The notes under the pieces: model-generated
Told to the model about the DNA's origin: nothing
Databases searched by the model: none
Seen by the model: the letters and a program-made list of their open reading frames with translations, nothing else
Origin: Nyssa sinensis
Lineage: Eukaryota > Streptophyta > Magnoliopsida > Cornales > Nyssaceae
DNA length: 64,000 nucleotides
Direction of reading: 5' to 3'
Assembly (NCBI GenBank): GCA_008638375.1
Contig: CM018052.1
Span: 3,782,501-3,846,500, forward strand
Shown here: positions 45,973-56,822 of the stretch, one piece after another
How the letters are laid out: each line of letters opens with the position of its first letter
Position numbering within the stretch: the stretch's first letter is position 1
Program-made: the position numbers and the translations under genes

Positions 45973-48505
45973 GTTTCCCAGGATAAAAAACAAGAACTGT
46001 TTAAGATCTTAGAACTTAGAAACATTGATAGTGAATCGTCCAGTAATACTTCTTCACCATACAGTTCAGACAACGATGAAAATGAAATAGATCAGTTAGA
46101 ACATTCTTCTGGATATTCATCCCCACACCATTCAGACTCTCCTCCAGTCAAAATAGGATGTTCAGATAACTGTAAACGCAGTTGCTACAAAACAGTTAAC
46201 GTCCTCAGTAAGGAACAAAAACTCCTTTTAGATATCATCAACAATTTTGAAAATCCAGTCATAAAATCTCAATATCTCAACCAGTGGCAACAAACCATAG
46301 AAACTGAAACGTCCAATCCTTCTCCTTTAAATATTCCTTTTAAACCTCCCATTCAAATTGACAAAATCTTTGATAGATTTACACCATCCAAACCTATAAC
46401 CATCCAGGATCTTCAATCAGAAGTTAACCAAACCAAGAAAGAAATTTCTAGTTTAAATCAGCTTATCCAGTCCCTACAAATACAGCATGATTCTTTAGAT
46501 CAGAAAGTAAAAACACATCTTCTTTCTCCACATCCAGATGACATAAACATCTTTGCAGATCTACCCGATCTTGCTTCATCCAATAAACCTCAAGAATCTC
46601 CAAACGAAGATCGCACCAATTTCCTAGAAACAATCACTAGGATTGATTTCCAGAAATGGCGATGTCCAGTTAAGATCATTATTTGCGATGAATTTGAGCT
46701 TGAGACAGTCGCTCTAGTTGATTCAGGCGCAGATCTAAACTGCATCCAAGAAGGTCTCATTCCGACCGAATACTTTGAAAAAACCCATGAAAGCCTTAAA
46801 TCCGCCAATAGCTCTCGCATGAACATACAGTACAAAATATCTGATGCCCATGTGTGTCAAGATAAAGTTTGTTTCAAAACTCCCTTTGTCCTTGTCAAAA
46901 ATATGACAAACGAAGTCATCCTTGGTAATCTTTTCATGTGTCTTCTCTATCCTTTTACCACAGACAGTGAAGGTATTACTACCAAACCATTCAATCAAAC
47001 CGTCCAGTTTAAGTTTGTAAGAAATCCCTAGTGTAGAGAAATTCACTCTCTTCAGGATCTTTCTATCAAACGATCACTCAGTCTTCTCTCTAAAAAGAAA
47101 TCCCATGCTGATTTCCTCTTGGCAGAAATCCAATATAAGAAAACAGAACAACAGCTTCTTAGTCCTTCTATCCAATTGCAAATTAGCCAGTTTGAATCTC
47201 TTCTCAAACAGGAAGTTTGCTCAGATCTCCCCACAGCTTTTTGGCATAGGAAACAACATGTCGTCCGTCTTCCTTATGTCAAAGACTTCAATGAGAAAAA
47301 CATACCCACTAAAGCCAGACCAATTCAGATGAGTCAAGCTTTAATGGAATTATGCCAAACAGAAATCAATTAGTTGCTCCAAAAGCAAATCATCCGTCCA
47401 TCCAAGTCTCCATGGTCTTGTTCAGCTTTTTATGTCAACAAAAATGCTGAAATCGAACGTGGTGCCCCTCTTTTAGTCATCAATTATAAGCCATTAAATA
47501 AAGTTCTCGAATGGATTAGGTATCCAATCCCTAACAAAAGAGACTTGATTAATCGGCTTCATACAACTACCATATTCAGTAAATTCGATATGAAATCAGG
47601 ATTTTGGCAGATCCAGATTCATGATTCAGATAGATATAAAACTGCATTTACTACCCCCCTTTGGTCATTACGAATGGAATGTAATGCCCTTTGGTCTTAA
47701 AAATGCACCCAGTGAATTCCAGAATGTCATGAACGACATATTCAATCCACTATCCAGTCATATCATAGTATACATCGACGATGTTCTCGTCTTCTCAGAT
47801 TCCATTGATCAACATTGGAAACATTTGGGTTCGTTTCTTAATGTAATCAAACACAATGGTCTTGTCCTTTCATCCAGTAAATTCAAATTATTTCAAACAT
47901 CATTTAAATTTTTAGGCTTTGATATTTCTTTTGGTCAGATTAAGCCCATCCAACGATCTATCCAGTTTGCAGACAAATTTCCAGACCAGATCTTAGAGAA
48001 AACTCAGTTACAGCGTTTTCTAGGATCTCTCAATTATATTTCTGATTTTTATCCAAATCTTCAATCTCAGTGTAAATTACTCTTTGATCATCTTCGCAGT
48101 AATCCTTCTCCTTGGACAATTGCTCATACAACCATTGTTCAGTCAGTTAAGCAATATGTCAAGACTCTTCCTTGTCTTGGTATTCCGTCTCCAACTACAT
48201 TCAAAATTGATCAGACAGATGCCTCCGATATTGGTTATGGTGGCATTCTTAGTCAACGTTCAGGCTCAGATTCCCCCGAACAGATTATCTGTTATCATTC
48301 AAGAATTTGGAATCCCACTCAGTTAAATTATAGTACTATTAAACGAGAAATTTTATCTCTTGTACTATGCATTAGTAAATTTCAATCGAATCTTTTAAAT
48401 AAAAAATTTTTGGTTAAAATTGATTGCAAAAGCGCAAAACATATTTTGGAAAAAGATGTTAAAACATTGCCTCCAAACAGATTTTTGCACACTGGCAAGG
48501 TGTTT
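45973..48505 (+). pseudogene. Viral ORF1, protease, RT and RNase H regions
   Basis: A Gln-rich coiled spacer (about 46400-46510), aspartic protease LVDSGADLNCI with DSG at 46720-46728, stops at 47029 and 47371, reverse transcriptase from about 47374, a frameshift at a C run near 47,660, YIDD at 47771-47782, then the RNase H start (IDQTDASDIGYGG, about 48205-48245) and IKREILSL. A further frameshift lies near 48,473. The gene is cut at 48505 by solo LTR H within the RNase H C-terminus. None of it can give a complete enzyme. Confidence 0.88.
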
Positions 48506-48920
48506 TGTAATATCCCAAAAATCCGACATGACCCAAACTACACCCCCGATTTAAGTAAAATACATTATCTGACGTTAAGAAATTAAAATAGCTCAAATAT
48601 AGTGAGCCATTAATGAATTAATTATTAGAAAGTATGAAAATTAATCTAGACCATTAAGAATAATATAGGCTCGGGAAATAGATGACTTGGTCAACAGAGT
48701 GCTTAGATTAATAAATGGATGCAAAAAATAATTATAAAATAATACGAAAATAAAATATGAATGGGCACCCAATATTGGCAAAATAAATAATTATGATACC
48801 GAGTCTTGGCTTTAAGTCAAATTTGCTACTATTTCATAAATTGATATTTTATGAAATAAAATATAAAAACGGTAAAACATGAAATATATATTAAAATACC
48901 TACACATAAAATATATGGAA

Positions 48921-48954
<34 letters not shown>

Positions 48955-51916
48955 AAAGAGAGAGAGAGAGAGACTAGAAGCTTCCGATGGAAGCAGGGAA
49001 AATTGGATAAAGGGGCAGCATTGAGAGGCAAGTGGAAGTCGGTGATGCTGGTGGGATCTGGAGAGTTCTAGGCTAGGCCACCCACCGACACACACCTATA
49101 TATATATATATATATATATATCTCTGTAGAAAAAATGGAAGGGGGAAATGAATTGATGTTGTTGCTGTTGTAAATTTTGTGTGTGTAGCGGTGACAGCAC
49201 AGCAGTGAGCTGCTCTGTTTGGGGCGATGACGATGTGTGTGACGGTGTTGGTTGAATCGGGTGTATTGATGCTGTTGCGGCAGGGGGAAATTTAGGAAGA
49301 GGAATATACATATGTATATATCTGTGTATGTTTGTTGGAGTAGAGGGGATTTTGATACGGCTTGGAGTTGTGTGGCGTTGCAGGGTAGGCTACCGCAGTG
49401 AGGAAGAGCAGTGGCAGAATGTATGGATTTCAGGTTGGATTTGCTGAAATGGAGAATTCTCAACAGTAACGTGTTGGTGTTGGGTTGTGGTTTGAATTGA
49501 TAGAAAATTGGAGGCAAATTGCTAGCAAATTGGGTTCGATGCGATGAGGTTCGGATTGGGGAATGTGCTTTGCTAACAAATAGGGCAAGTGTGGGAGTTT
49601 CCTTGGTGCAGGAACTAAATTCAGATGCGTTGGCGTGGGTGGCTCCACTCGCTTGCAAATTTCAGAACGAATAGAAGAAAACAGCAAGACCTGCTATGGT
49701 GTCGTGGTGTTGTGGTGTTGAGAGACCAGAAGTGGCAGAGACAAGGCTCGGGAGAAGGAGTTTGGTTTCAGGCTTCCATGACTCGTTCTATATCTCTAAC
49801 TTCTCACCTGCTTTCCATTAATTTAACCCCATGCAAACTGCAAACAGCAGTCACTGGTTGCTATCGAAACCAGTGGCGGGTTTTGAATTTCTTACAACAA
49901 TTGAAGCTGCTATTGTAGCAGCAATCAGGACTGCTATTGCAGCACCTGCTGTGCAATTGGGGACCGACCTGGATGGATAGAGACCGGGTAAAGAGAGCAC
50001 GAAGCAGCAGCGTGTTGGAGCAGCGGTTATGGATTATTGAGCAGAAAATTAGAAGAAATCCTGAAGGTTCTAGGCGGAACACTTGGCAAGGATGATTGGG
50101 TAGCAGGCGTTCATTTAAAAGCCCTGATATAAATAAGGTTTTGGAGCGGAGCTTTGTTGGCATCGGGTGGTCATGGATTCTAAGCCAACGCTTGGAGCTG
50201 AAGAAGAAGCTTTGAATTCTCATTTTTCAAATGGGATTATGGAACGTGGGAATTGTGAAAAGGTGGGAATTACTAATGTTGAAGTGAATTCTAAGGTGAA
50301 GCCAAAACTGGAAATATGTCAAGTATGCTCAATTTTTCTCTGTTTTGGGACTTTGTTGTGGTGGTGGCTTCACTGACTTGCAAATTACAGAACGAGTAGA
50401 AGACGAGATTGAGGGATTGAGGTGGTGATTCTTCATAGAAAGGCTGAAGAAGCTGATGAAACTGGATTTAAAATGGCTGGCCGACTCGATCAACCTGCCA
50501 GTGTATTTTCTTCAACTGCCGAACCATGGACTGAAGATTAACCTCAACTGGAAATTATTAGACCATTTATGAAGGGAGATAAACATATATTCAGGTGAGT
50601 AACTCGGACTCCTGACTTGGTGTATATTTTCTGTATACTAAGCTGCTTTATATGCTGAACTGTTTTATACACTATTGTTTTAATGCACTTGCTTTCATGT
50701 ATATTCCTTGTATTGTACTACATCTGGCATGATCCTATCCTGCTTCTTGATATCTCCTGTTCTGATTTTGTTGGAGTCTATTGTTCTAACTTGTCTACGC
50801 TATTGGAGTTTGATTCGTGTTTATCTTGTCATGTTGAGTCTTGGGCCCCTTGGGATTGAGTATATCAGTGAATGGATGGCTAGCTCTGTGGGACGCCCAG
50901 AACTCAGCATCCGCTCAATCCTGTCTGTTCCGTTTGATACCGACCCCAACCGGTAGTGTGCGATATGAGGCCCTCCATGTGAGGGGGTGGATGGGAAGTA
51001 ATGCCATCCCACATTGCCTGGGGAAGGTTCAGGCACTTTGAGCTGTATCCGTTCTATTTGAGTTGTATCCGTTCTATTTGAGCTGTATCTCTTCCGCTCT
51101 GATACCGACCTCAGCCGGAGGTGTGCGATATGAGGCCCTCCATGTGAGGGGGTGGATGGGAAGTAATGCCATCCCACATCGCCTGGGGAAGGTTCAGGCA
51201 CTTTGAGCTGTATCCGTTCTATTGAGCTGTATCCGTTCTATTTGAACTGTATCTGTTCTACTCGAGCTGCATTGTTTAATCTGAGTTACATTTGAGCATG
51301 CATATATATATATATATATATATGAACTGGTTTTGAAACCCATGGCAGGAACCTATGTTACTCACTGAGCTTGTTTAAGCTCATTCCATTTATTTAACAT
51401 TTTTCAGGATACATCTCCATTGGACTAGAAAGCACAAGGATATGTCACCAGTGGATTGAGAGACATTCCCAAGTGAGGATCTGATGTCAATAATATGTGG
51501 AGACTTGGGTTCTAATAGATTGATTCTGATTATTCAGGTGAGTGTGATGATATAAATGACTTTATTCATATGTAATAGATGTGTAGGGACATGGCTCATG
51601 GTAATGGTACTCTGGAGGAATTTGATATGCTCTGTGTTATATATCTGTTATAGATGTGTTCTGTGGTTAGAGTTATTAGCTGTTTGGTTATAGATTTGCT
51701 CTGTGGTACATGCTTATGAGGTATATAGTTGAGTTGCATTCCCGAGATAAAAAGGTTTTAAATTCCGCTGTTCTGACCCTACTTTAGGAATGTAATTCAT
51801 CGTATGATTCAGAAGTTTGCCTTTGGTTGGTCGCATTGTCGGTCGGGAGATCGGCAAGGCGGCTAACTGGCATCACATCTTGGGCATCCGCGTAGGGTGG
51901 GGTGTGGGATGTGACA
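48506..51916 (+). mobile_element. Solo LTR H inside the viral RNase H
   Basis: 3411 bp, TGTAATATCCCAAAAATCCG...GTGGGATGTGACA, target duplication TGTTT at 48501-48505 and 51917-51921. No PBS, interior or second LTR. Shares its 5' segment (48506 to about 49000) and 3' segment (about 50575-51916) with LTRs D and F, but the middle (about 49100-50570) is different cargo with coding-like blocks (for example 50173-50330, MDSKPTLGAEEEALNSHFSN). Contains a 165-bp tandem duplication (50936-51100 and 51101 to about 51265). Confidence 0.92.
50173..50376 (+). pseudogene. Gene-like cargo fragment in LTR H
   Basis: Open from ATG at about 50173: MDSKPTLGAEEEALNSHFSN, then GIMERGNCEKVG, VEVNSKVKPKLEICQ. The composition is that of an ordinary soluble plant protein N-terminus, unlike the simple-repeat ORFs around it. 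After KLEICQ the text turns hydrophobic and T-rich, as if an intron begins. Not recognised; probably a captured host exon. Confidence 0.4.
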
Positions 51917-51921
51917 TGTTT

Positions 51922-52073
51922 TATCTGTTTTTGATTTTGATATACAGTATATCCTCGGTTCCTCCAACAGTATCCCTGACTTTCTAACTCGTGAAATTTT
52001 GCAGCCCAAAAATGAGCGGGAGGAAGGACAAGCAGCAGTCATCTTCCCCTCAGGGAAGCACCAATCCAGTTAA
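51922..52073 (+). pseudogene. Viral ORF1 end (RNase H tail)
   Basis: After LTR H the reading continues with an RNase H C-terminus: LSVFDFDIQYILGSS and SIPDFLTREILQP, a typical pararetroviral ending. The frame closes at TAA 52071-52073, so ORF1 overlapped ORF2 (start 52012) by about 60 nt. Together with 45973-48505 this locates the insertion of H inside ORF1. Confidence 0.8.
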
Positions 52074-53220
52074 ATCATCCAGTGCTTTAGCTCTTCGAGC
52101 TCCAGCACCCATACAGTCCATCTCTTCTCCCTTTTCTCAACGGAATAGTTTCTCTGTTTTGAGCAGCCCTTTTCATCCAAATTATTCGAGACCATCCAGT
52201 AGCCCTTTGAGCCTTCCCAATTACAGGTCAGCCCTTGCTACCGTTCCATCCAGTCCATATGCGATCACTGACCCTTTTGAAACCTCAAAAGCTATGATCG
52301 TCCCATCCAGTACCCTTAGGGTTCCTTCTTCTCCATACATCAAGAAACCCTATTCAGTCAACATATTCCATATTGAACCTCACAAGAGTCATATCCAGGA
52401 TCCATGGACTCTTGCCACCTCATACGTCCCTCTAGGTTGGCATTTCATTCCCCGCCATCCTTCAAAATCCGTCAAGTGGTACAAAGCCATTCTTATCCAT
52501 TCCGGCTCTGTACGATTTGAAGACATACAAAGTAAACAAGATCCAAACATCATACTGTACCAAAAGTTCATTATAGTCAATTTCATCTCCGAAAAGTCTT
52601 GGGGTTCTCATCCATCCGTACTTAGAACCACCCCCAACTCTTCTGTCCAGTATTCATACTACGACTATATTGAAGCATTCAACAAATCTCTCTACATCCA
52701 GAATGATACTAAGGATCATTCATGGTTTCTTATGTTTGATCTAAAATTTAAAAGTCTCATCCCATCCTGGTTTGCAAAGTGGTGGAATAAGTTTGGTTTA
52801 GTCCCAGATCTTTTTCCAGCTCGTCTTCATTCAGCAATGGAACATTATAGATCCATGATAAAACTTGATAAACATACAGAACAATTCCCTATCATTATCC
52901 TTATGTGCAGCAAATATAGGATCCCATGGATAATGAAATGGAATTATGCAATCCAGAATCATACAGTCATTCGGCAGTTCTCAGTTAAATGGTGGGATAA
53001 GCTTGTCCCTGATAAATTCATTACATTCATTATGAAAGATTTCCCTCATCCAGTTATGGCATCAGTTGAGCCCATTGCACACAGGACAAGGTCATCCTCC
53101 TCTTTTCCCTCTGACCTGTTGCAAGGACAATCTAGAGATGAGCTCAAGGAGCTCGCCAGACAACTTATGATCCATGTTACTCAAATGGGAGATGATCCCG
53201 AAACCCATTCAGAAGCATAA
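52012..53220 (+). CDS. Viral ORF2 protein (function unknown)
   Basis: 402 codons, fully open: MSGRKDKQQSSSPQGS start, a Ser/Pro-rich N-terminal third, then a Trp-rich globular part (LATSYVPLGWHFIPRH, SWFAKWWNKFGLVPDLF, IPWIMKWNYAIQNH, VKWWDKL) and an Arg/Ser-rich tail with SRDELKELARQL. Some florendoviruses have a second ORF of unknown function in this place. It is the only viral gene here without stops. The ATG at 52012 is chosen because it overlaps the end of ORF1 and lies before the Ser-rich start shared with 42012-42472. Expression is unlikely in this nested state. Confidence 0.7.
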   Translation: MSGRKDKQQSSSPQGSTNPVKSSSALALRAPAPIQSISSPFSQRNSFSVLSSPFHPNYSRPSSSPLSLPNYRSALATVPSSPYAITDPFETSKAMIVPSSTLRVPSSPYIKKPYSVNIFHIEPHKSHIQDPWTLATSYVPLGWHFIPRHPSKSVKWYKAILIHSGSVRFEDIQSKQDPNIILYQKFIIVNFISEKSWGSHPSVLRTTPNSSVQYSYYDYIEAFNKSLYIQNDTKDHSWFLMFDLKFKSLIPSWFAKWWNKFGLVPDLFPARLHSAMEHYRSMIKLDKHTEQFPIIILMCSKYRIPWIMKWNYAIQNHTVIRQFSVKWWDKLVPDKFITFIMKDFPHPVMASVEPIAHRTRSSSSFPSDLLQGQSRDELKELARQLMIHVTQMGDDPETHSEA

Positions 53221-53923
53221 TCTAGCCATCCAGCTCCAGAGGATAATTATGATCCTTTTGAATACAGTCAAGACCCCTATGCTTTAGATGATGATTTTGA
53301 CCCATTCAGGACCATCTAAAGTATCATACAGCATACGACATCCCGATAAAAGATTTTGTTGGTACCAGACAGCTTACTATTCATGAACAGTAAAAGTGTC
53401 AACAGTACTATTCATCTACAGTGAAATCACACTTTTACCTCAATTAAAACAAATTCACCCCGCATTTTTCGCCGGGAATCTAGCCCCTTTCTCAAGCATC
53501 CAAGGCGCCCTCTCCCCTATATAATGACGCCTCTTCTCTAGCATTCAGCAGGTTTTTCTACAACGGAAACCATCAGTCATTTACTTCAGAGAACTTAGTC
53601 AGAGAGAATGTATTTCATATCTCTTAATTCCCTCATGTATCCCCATCCAGCTCTTCCCTTTCTTACTTCATATAGTTTGGCTTAAACGCCACATACAGTT
53701 GTAAGTTTATATTTGATTAATATAATTTCAGTTTATCCCATATACATATATTCATTACTCATCCCATTCCCTGATGGAAGGTTTTACCTCCTATCCCAGC
53801 ATATACATCGCACTATTTATTTTATTCTGTCTTCTTTTATTATTCAAATCATTCAGCTTCCGCACACATTTTTACTTTCATGTTAATCATTTATTTAGCG
53901 CATCCACTGGCTCGGTTCAGTCC

Positions 53924-53926
<3 letters not shown>
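53221..53926 (+). promoter_or_regulatory. Viral intergenic region with TATA box
   Basis: A TATATAA box at 53518-53524 (CCCCTATATAATGACGCC) is suited to start the pregenomic RNA about 30 nt downstream. Upstream, two copies of a TACTATTCAT-x-TACAGT-like element (53375-53395 and 53405-53427), the first nearly palindromic, look like enhancer repeats or a hairpin. A short acidic open stretch follows the ORF2 stop (53221-53320). The region ends at the (TA)n array (53926-53987) that marks the insertion edge. Confidence 0.65.
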
Positions 53927-53992
<66 letters not shown>

Positions 53993-54443
53993 AATGGGTT
54001 TGAAAACCAAGGCAGGAACCTATGTTACTCATTGGGCTTGTTTAAGCTCATTCCATTTATTTAACATTTTTCAGGTGAAGGCAACGGTGGCAAGGAATAG
54101 AAGGGACCAAGAAGTTAGTTAGGCAGTTTAGATGATGACTAACCCATTTTTGTATCCTATACCATTTTTAGATGTTTGTAGTCAAGTATAATGATATACC
54201 TTTTGTTAAACTATGTATGTAAATAAGATTATAGTTGATGCTCTACCAAGTTAATATGCATTCCCTGTTTTTGGTTTCCGCTGTTGAAATTTTCATATAA
54301 TGAATGCATCAACTTGGAGATTATAAGTGAATGGCCTGAGGTTAGGATTACTATCGGTATTTTGATAAAGACAAAATATGATGGGTGCCTAATTAGCTGG
54401 TTGCATACCCTAATCCGCATAGGGTGGGTTTTGGGATGTGACA
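53927..54443 (+). repeat. Element F 3' LTR, second part
   Basis: A (TA)n array of about 60 bp, then ATAAATGGGTTTGAAAACC and the rest of F's LTR, collinear with 36995-37454, ending GGGATGTGACA at 54443 and followed by AAGGT. Shows that the virus entered the TA tract present in the 5' LTR at about 36970-37005. Confidence 0.9.
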
Positions 54444-54448
54444 AAGGT

Positions 54449-55617
54449 ATTTTTTGAAACTCAATCCAACACTTCAGTTTGAACCTTCCTATATGACCAC
54501 AATTTTTTGCCACGGTTATAACTGAATCTGATTTTTCCCTTACAAAAATTCCTCTAGTAACCAACGACCACTATTAACAGAAAGCAGGTGAGGATCATGT
54601 TTCCACCCTTCATGATCTTCAAGCAGCCAACAAAATTCTTCACTTGACAGCGGCAGATATGACGTAGTCAAGTTAGCTGCTTCATCCTCATCGACAGGAC
54701 AGAGCCTAATTGTCATCATCTTGCTCTTGACTAGAACAGCAGGAACAGAGGAACCCATCCAAAGCATCACCAATTTCATGAACAGGATTCAATACCTGAA
54801 CAAGAGACCCTAACAATTGGCACTGCTACACTCTGTTGTTACTGCACTCTCTATCATTTCCTCATTGCACTCGACCCAAATGCTAGCAAATTGCCTCCAA
54901 TTTCCATCAATTCAAACCACAACCCAACACCAACACGCTGCTTAAACCAATCCTCATGGCAGAATCCTCCCCTATCACACCGCTACACAAACACAACCAT
55001 ACATATATCCTAGCTTCCAGTAACTTCGCTGCACACATGTTCAATCTCAACGCCCAAAGATACAATAGCACAACGACCAAATTGGAGCTCGTGCCCATTA
55101 TACACATCAAACGCGATCCTCGTAATACCTGTCTTCAATACCACCATCATCGCCCCCTATCGCAACTCCAGTAACAGCCACACGCAATTCAGAGCCACAA
55201 AATCACAACATCTAACCTGCTCAATCTCAATCCAATGGTCCGACTTAGCCACAGAGATTTCAGCCCCGAAATCCAACTCAACAACCAACCATCGCCCTTA
55301 GAACCTGGCTGACGTCGCAGACTTGAGGGTCTTTGCTTGAGGACCGAGAGAGATGATGATGTCGCAACTCGCGATGACGCCTGGTCTGAGGTTAAGAGAC
55401 GAGAGGTGACCGCTGGACAATCACAAAGCAAAAGCTCTGTTCTGGTTTGGGGATTCATTGTGAGACAATCAGAGCTCCCTCCTTCACCGTCTCTCTGCAC
55501 CGCCTCCCTACTGCACCGCCCCTCTCTTTTCTAGCAGCTTCTACTTTCTTCTTCTTTTATTATATATCTATATATAATATAAACCCCTTTCCAACAGTTT
55601 CCATTGGAAGCTCCTAC

Positions 55618-55659
<42 letters not shown>

Positions 55660-56037
55660 TGCCCCCTTCTCTTTTTTTTTTTCCTTTCAATAATTTCCTT
55701 TAGAAGCTTCATGGAAAAATATATAATTTTAATATTTTTATTTCAAAAATATTAAATTATCACATCCGATAAAATTTCCATAAAGCTGGGACTCGATTCA
55801 ATATTATTTATTTTATTTTCATAATTAATAATTCGTATCAGTCTCATATATTTATCCCGACACTCGGTTGATCGAGTCGTCAATTTCTCGAGTATATATT
55901 ATTCTTTTATATCTGAGAGTATTAAATCACGTTAGGGCTTACTGTATTTGGGTTATTTTGAATTATTAATGTCACATAACTTATTTTCATCCGGTCAGAA
56001 TATAGTTTGGGTCATGTCAGATTTTCGGGATATTACA
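54449..56037 (-). mobile_element. Solo LTR D, right part (5' half of the LTR)
   Basis: Continues D after element F. 54449 to about 55540 is cargo-type sequence. A coding-like block on the minus strand at 54540-54779 (MMTIRLCPVDEDEAANLTTS, SSEEFCWLLEDHEGWKHDPH) looks like a host exon I cannot identify. From about 55560 it matches the 5' segment of H and F (TTCCATTGGAAGC, (TA)n at 55620-55656, and the LTR start, minus strand TGTAATATCCCGAAAATCTG). Confidence 0.85.
54540..54779 (-). pseudogene. Unidentified gene-like fragment in LTR D cargo
   Basis: 80 codons open on the minus strand, including KSKMMTIRLCPVDEDEAANL and LPLSSEEFCWLLEDHEGWKH, ending RWLLEEFL at a stop. Codon variety and Trp/Glu content are protein-like, unlike the surrounding AT-rich ORFs. 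The next part of the cargo in another frame (VREKSDSVITVAKNCGHIG) is also protein-like. I do not recognise the family. It lies on the sense strand of the LTR, like the other cargo. Confidence 0.4.
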
Positions 56038-56042
56038 ACTTG

Positions 56043-56817
56043 ATCATCGCATTTTCTGATTTCCCCCACCAACTAGGTTAACTTGTGGTAGCATTTCTAA
56101 TGAGTGTCCTTCATGTTACTATTTGGGGCAGGCCATCAATTGGGCGTGTGTGTGTGTGTGGTGTTTTGTATATATATTTTATATTGCACTCACACACCAA
56201 CACACTAAGATACACACACACCCTTCACAATCTGACACATACACACACACAGTTTCACTATTCTGCACACACTTTAGATATTTACACATATATTCATTTA
56301 ATTCTCTTATATACATACATGTATGTTTACAATATACACACATGCATACATACTTGGCCCCATGTCCATACATACAATACACCTTCAATGTGTGTATGTG
56401 TGTGTCGTCATATTTAATCATAACTAACCAATAATTTCTTATATTAAATTAATTATTTATTTTAAAAAATTAATTATTCTCTTAAGTGTATAGTCTTTAC
56501 ACTAATTTTTCATAACCTCGTAATACGTGCTTAAATCTTATGCTCGTATGAAGGATCGGCGGTTAACGTGAAAACATATAATCACCACGGAACCAACAGG
56601 TTGGTGATTACAGCGAAAGTGATATACAGTCGTCCTGGGTTTTCAAGACTCTTATGTTGGTGAATGCAACGAAAGTGATGTACAGTCGTCCTGGGTTTTC
56701 AAGACTTTTACTAAAAGTCCATGTGTTGGGGTTGAAACCGACCTCGTTACTTAAGGCCTCGATCACCAATTTATAATCAACGGCTTAATGATCGCTAATT
56801 CAGATCAAGGTGTAACA
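56043..56817 (-). mobile_element. Solo LTR C, right part
   Basis: Rest of C after D. Contains CA/TA-rich microsatellite DNA (56145-56420), AT-rich DNA, a 56-bp tandem pair (56601-56656 and 56657 to about 56712; TACAGTCGTCCTGGGTTTTC in both), and the LTR end GGTGTAACA at 56817. ORFs in the CA repeat are not genes. Confidence 0.85.
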
Positions 56818-56822
56818 AACAT

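Larger units (their letters stand above)
42012..53926 (+). mobile_element. Endogenous florendovirus-like pararetrovirus (Caulimoviridae)
   Basis: Pararetroviral DNA placed in the TA tract of F's 3' LTR. Order: an ORF2 fragment (42012-42472), then from a primer-site match at 42473 a nearly complete genome unit of about 8.0 kb once solo LTR H is removed: leader, ORF1 (movement protein, coat, protease, RT, RNase H), ORF2, and an intergenic region with a TATA box. Two-ORF layout, about 8 kb size and a site in an AT-dinucleotide repeat match what is known of endogenous florendoviruses. Multiple stops and frameshifts show an old, dead copy. Exact ends are approximate because of the TA array. Confidence 0.85.
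34056..54443 (+). mobile_element. Element F: non-autonomous LTR element hosting a pararetrovirus
   Basis: Two LTRs (34056-37454; 39104 to about 42011 plus about 53985-54443), both TGTAATACC...GGGATGTGACA, with target duplication AAGGT at 34051-34055 and 54444-54448. PBS at 37459, interior only 1649 bp with no gag or pol, so it must be mobilised by another element's proteins (large-retrotransposon-derivative style). In the first 200 bp I count roughly 4-5% LTR-LTR difference, much older than element A. Its 3' LTR was later split by the viral insertion. Confidence 0.92.

Noticed and set aside
48506..51916. H as a complete short LTR element
   Set aside because: Only one terminus of each kind, no PBS or polypurine tract, and matching TGTTT duplications directly flank the single LTR, so it is a solo LTR.
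53348..53365. TTGGTACCAGACAGC as viral tRNA primer site
   Set aside because: Poorer match than TATCAGAGCCA at 42473 and upstream of the TATA box, whereas the primer site should lie downstream of the RNA start.
56085..56434. Three overlapping ORFs of 80-110 codons
   Set aside because: All are readings of a CA/TG-rich microsatellite in LTR C.
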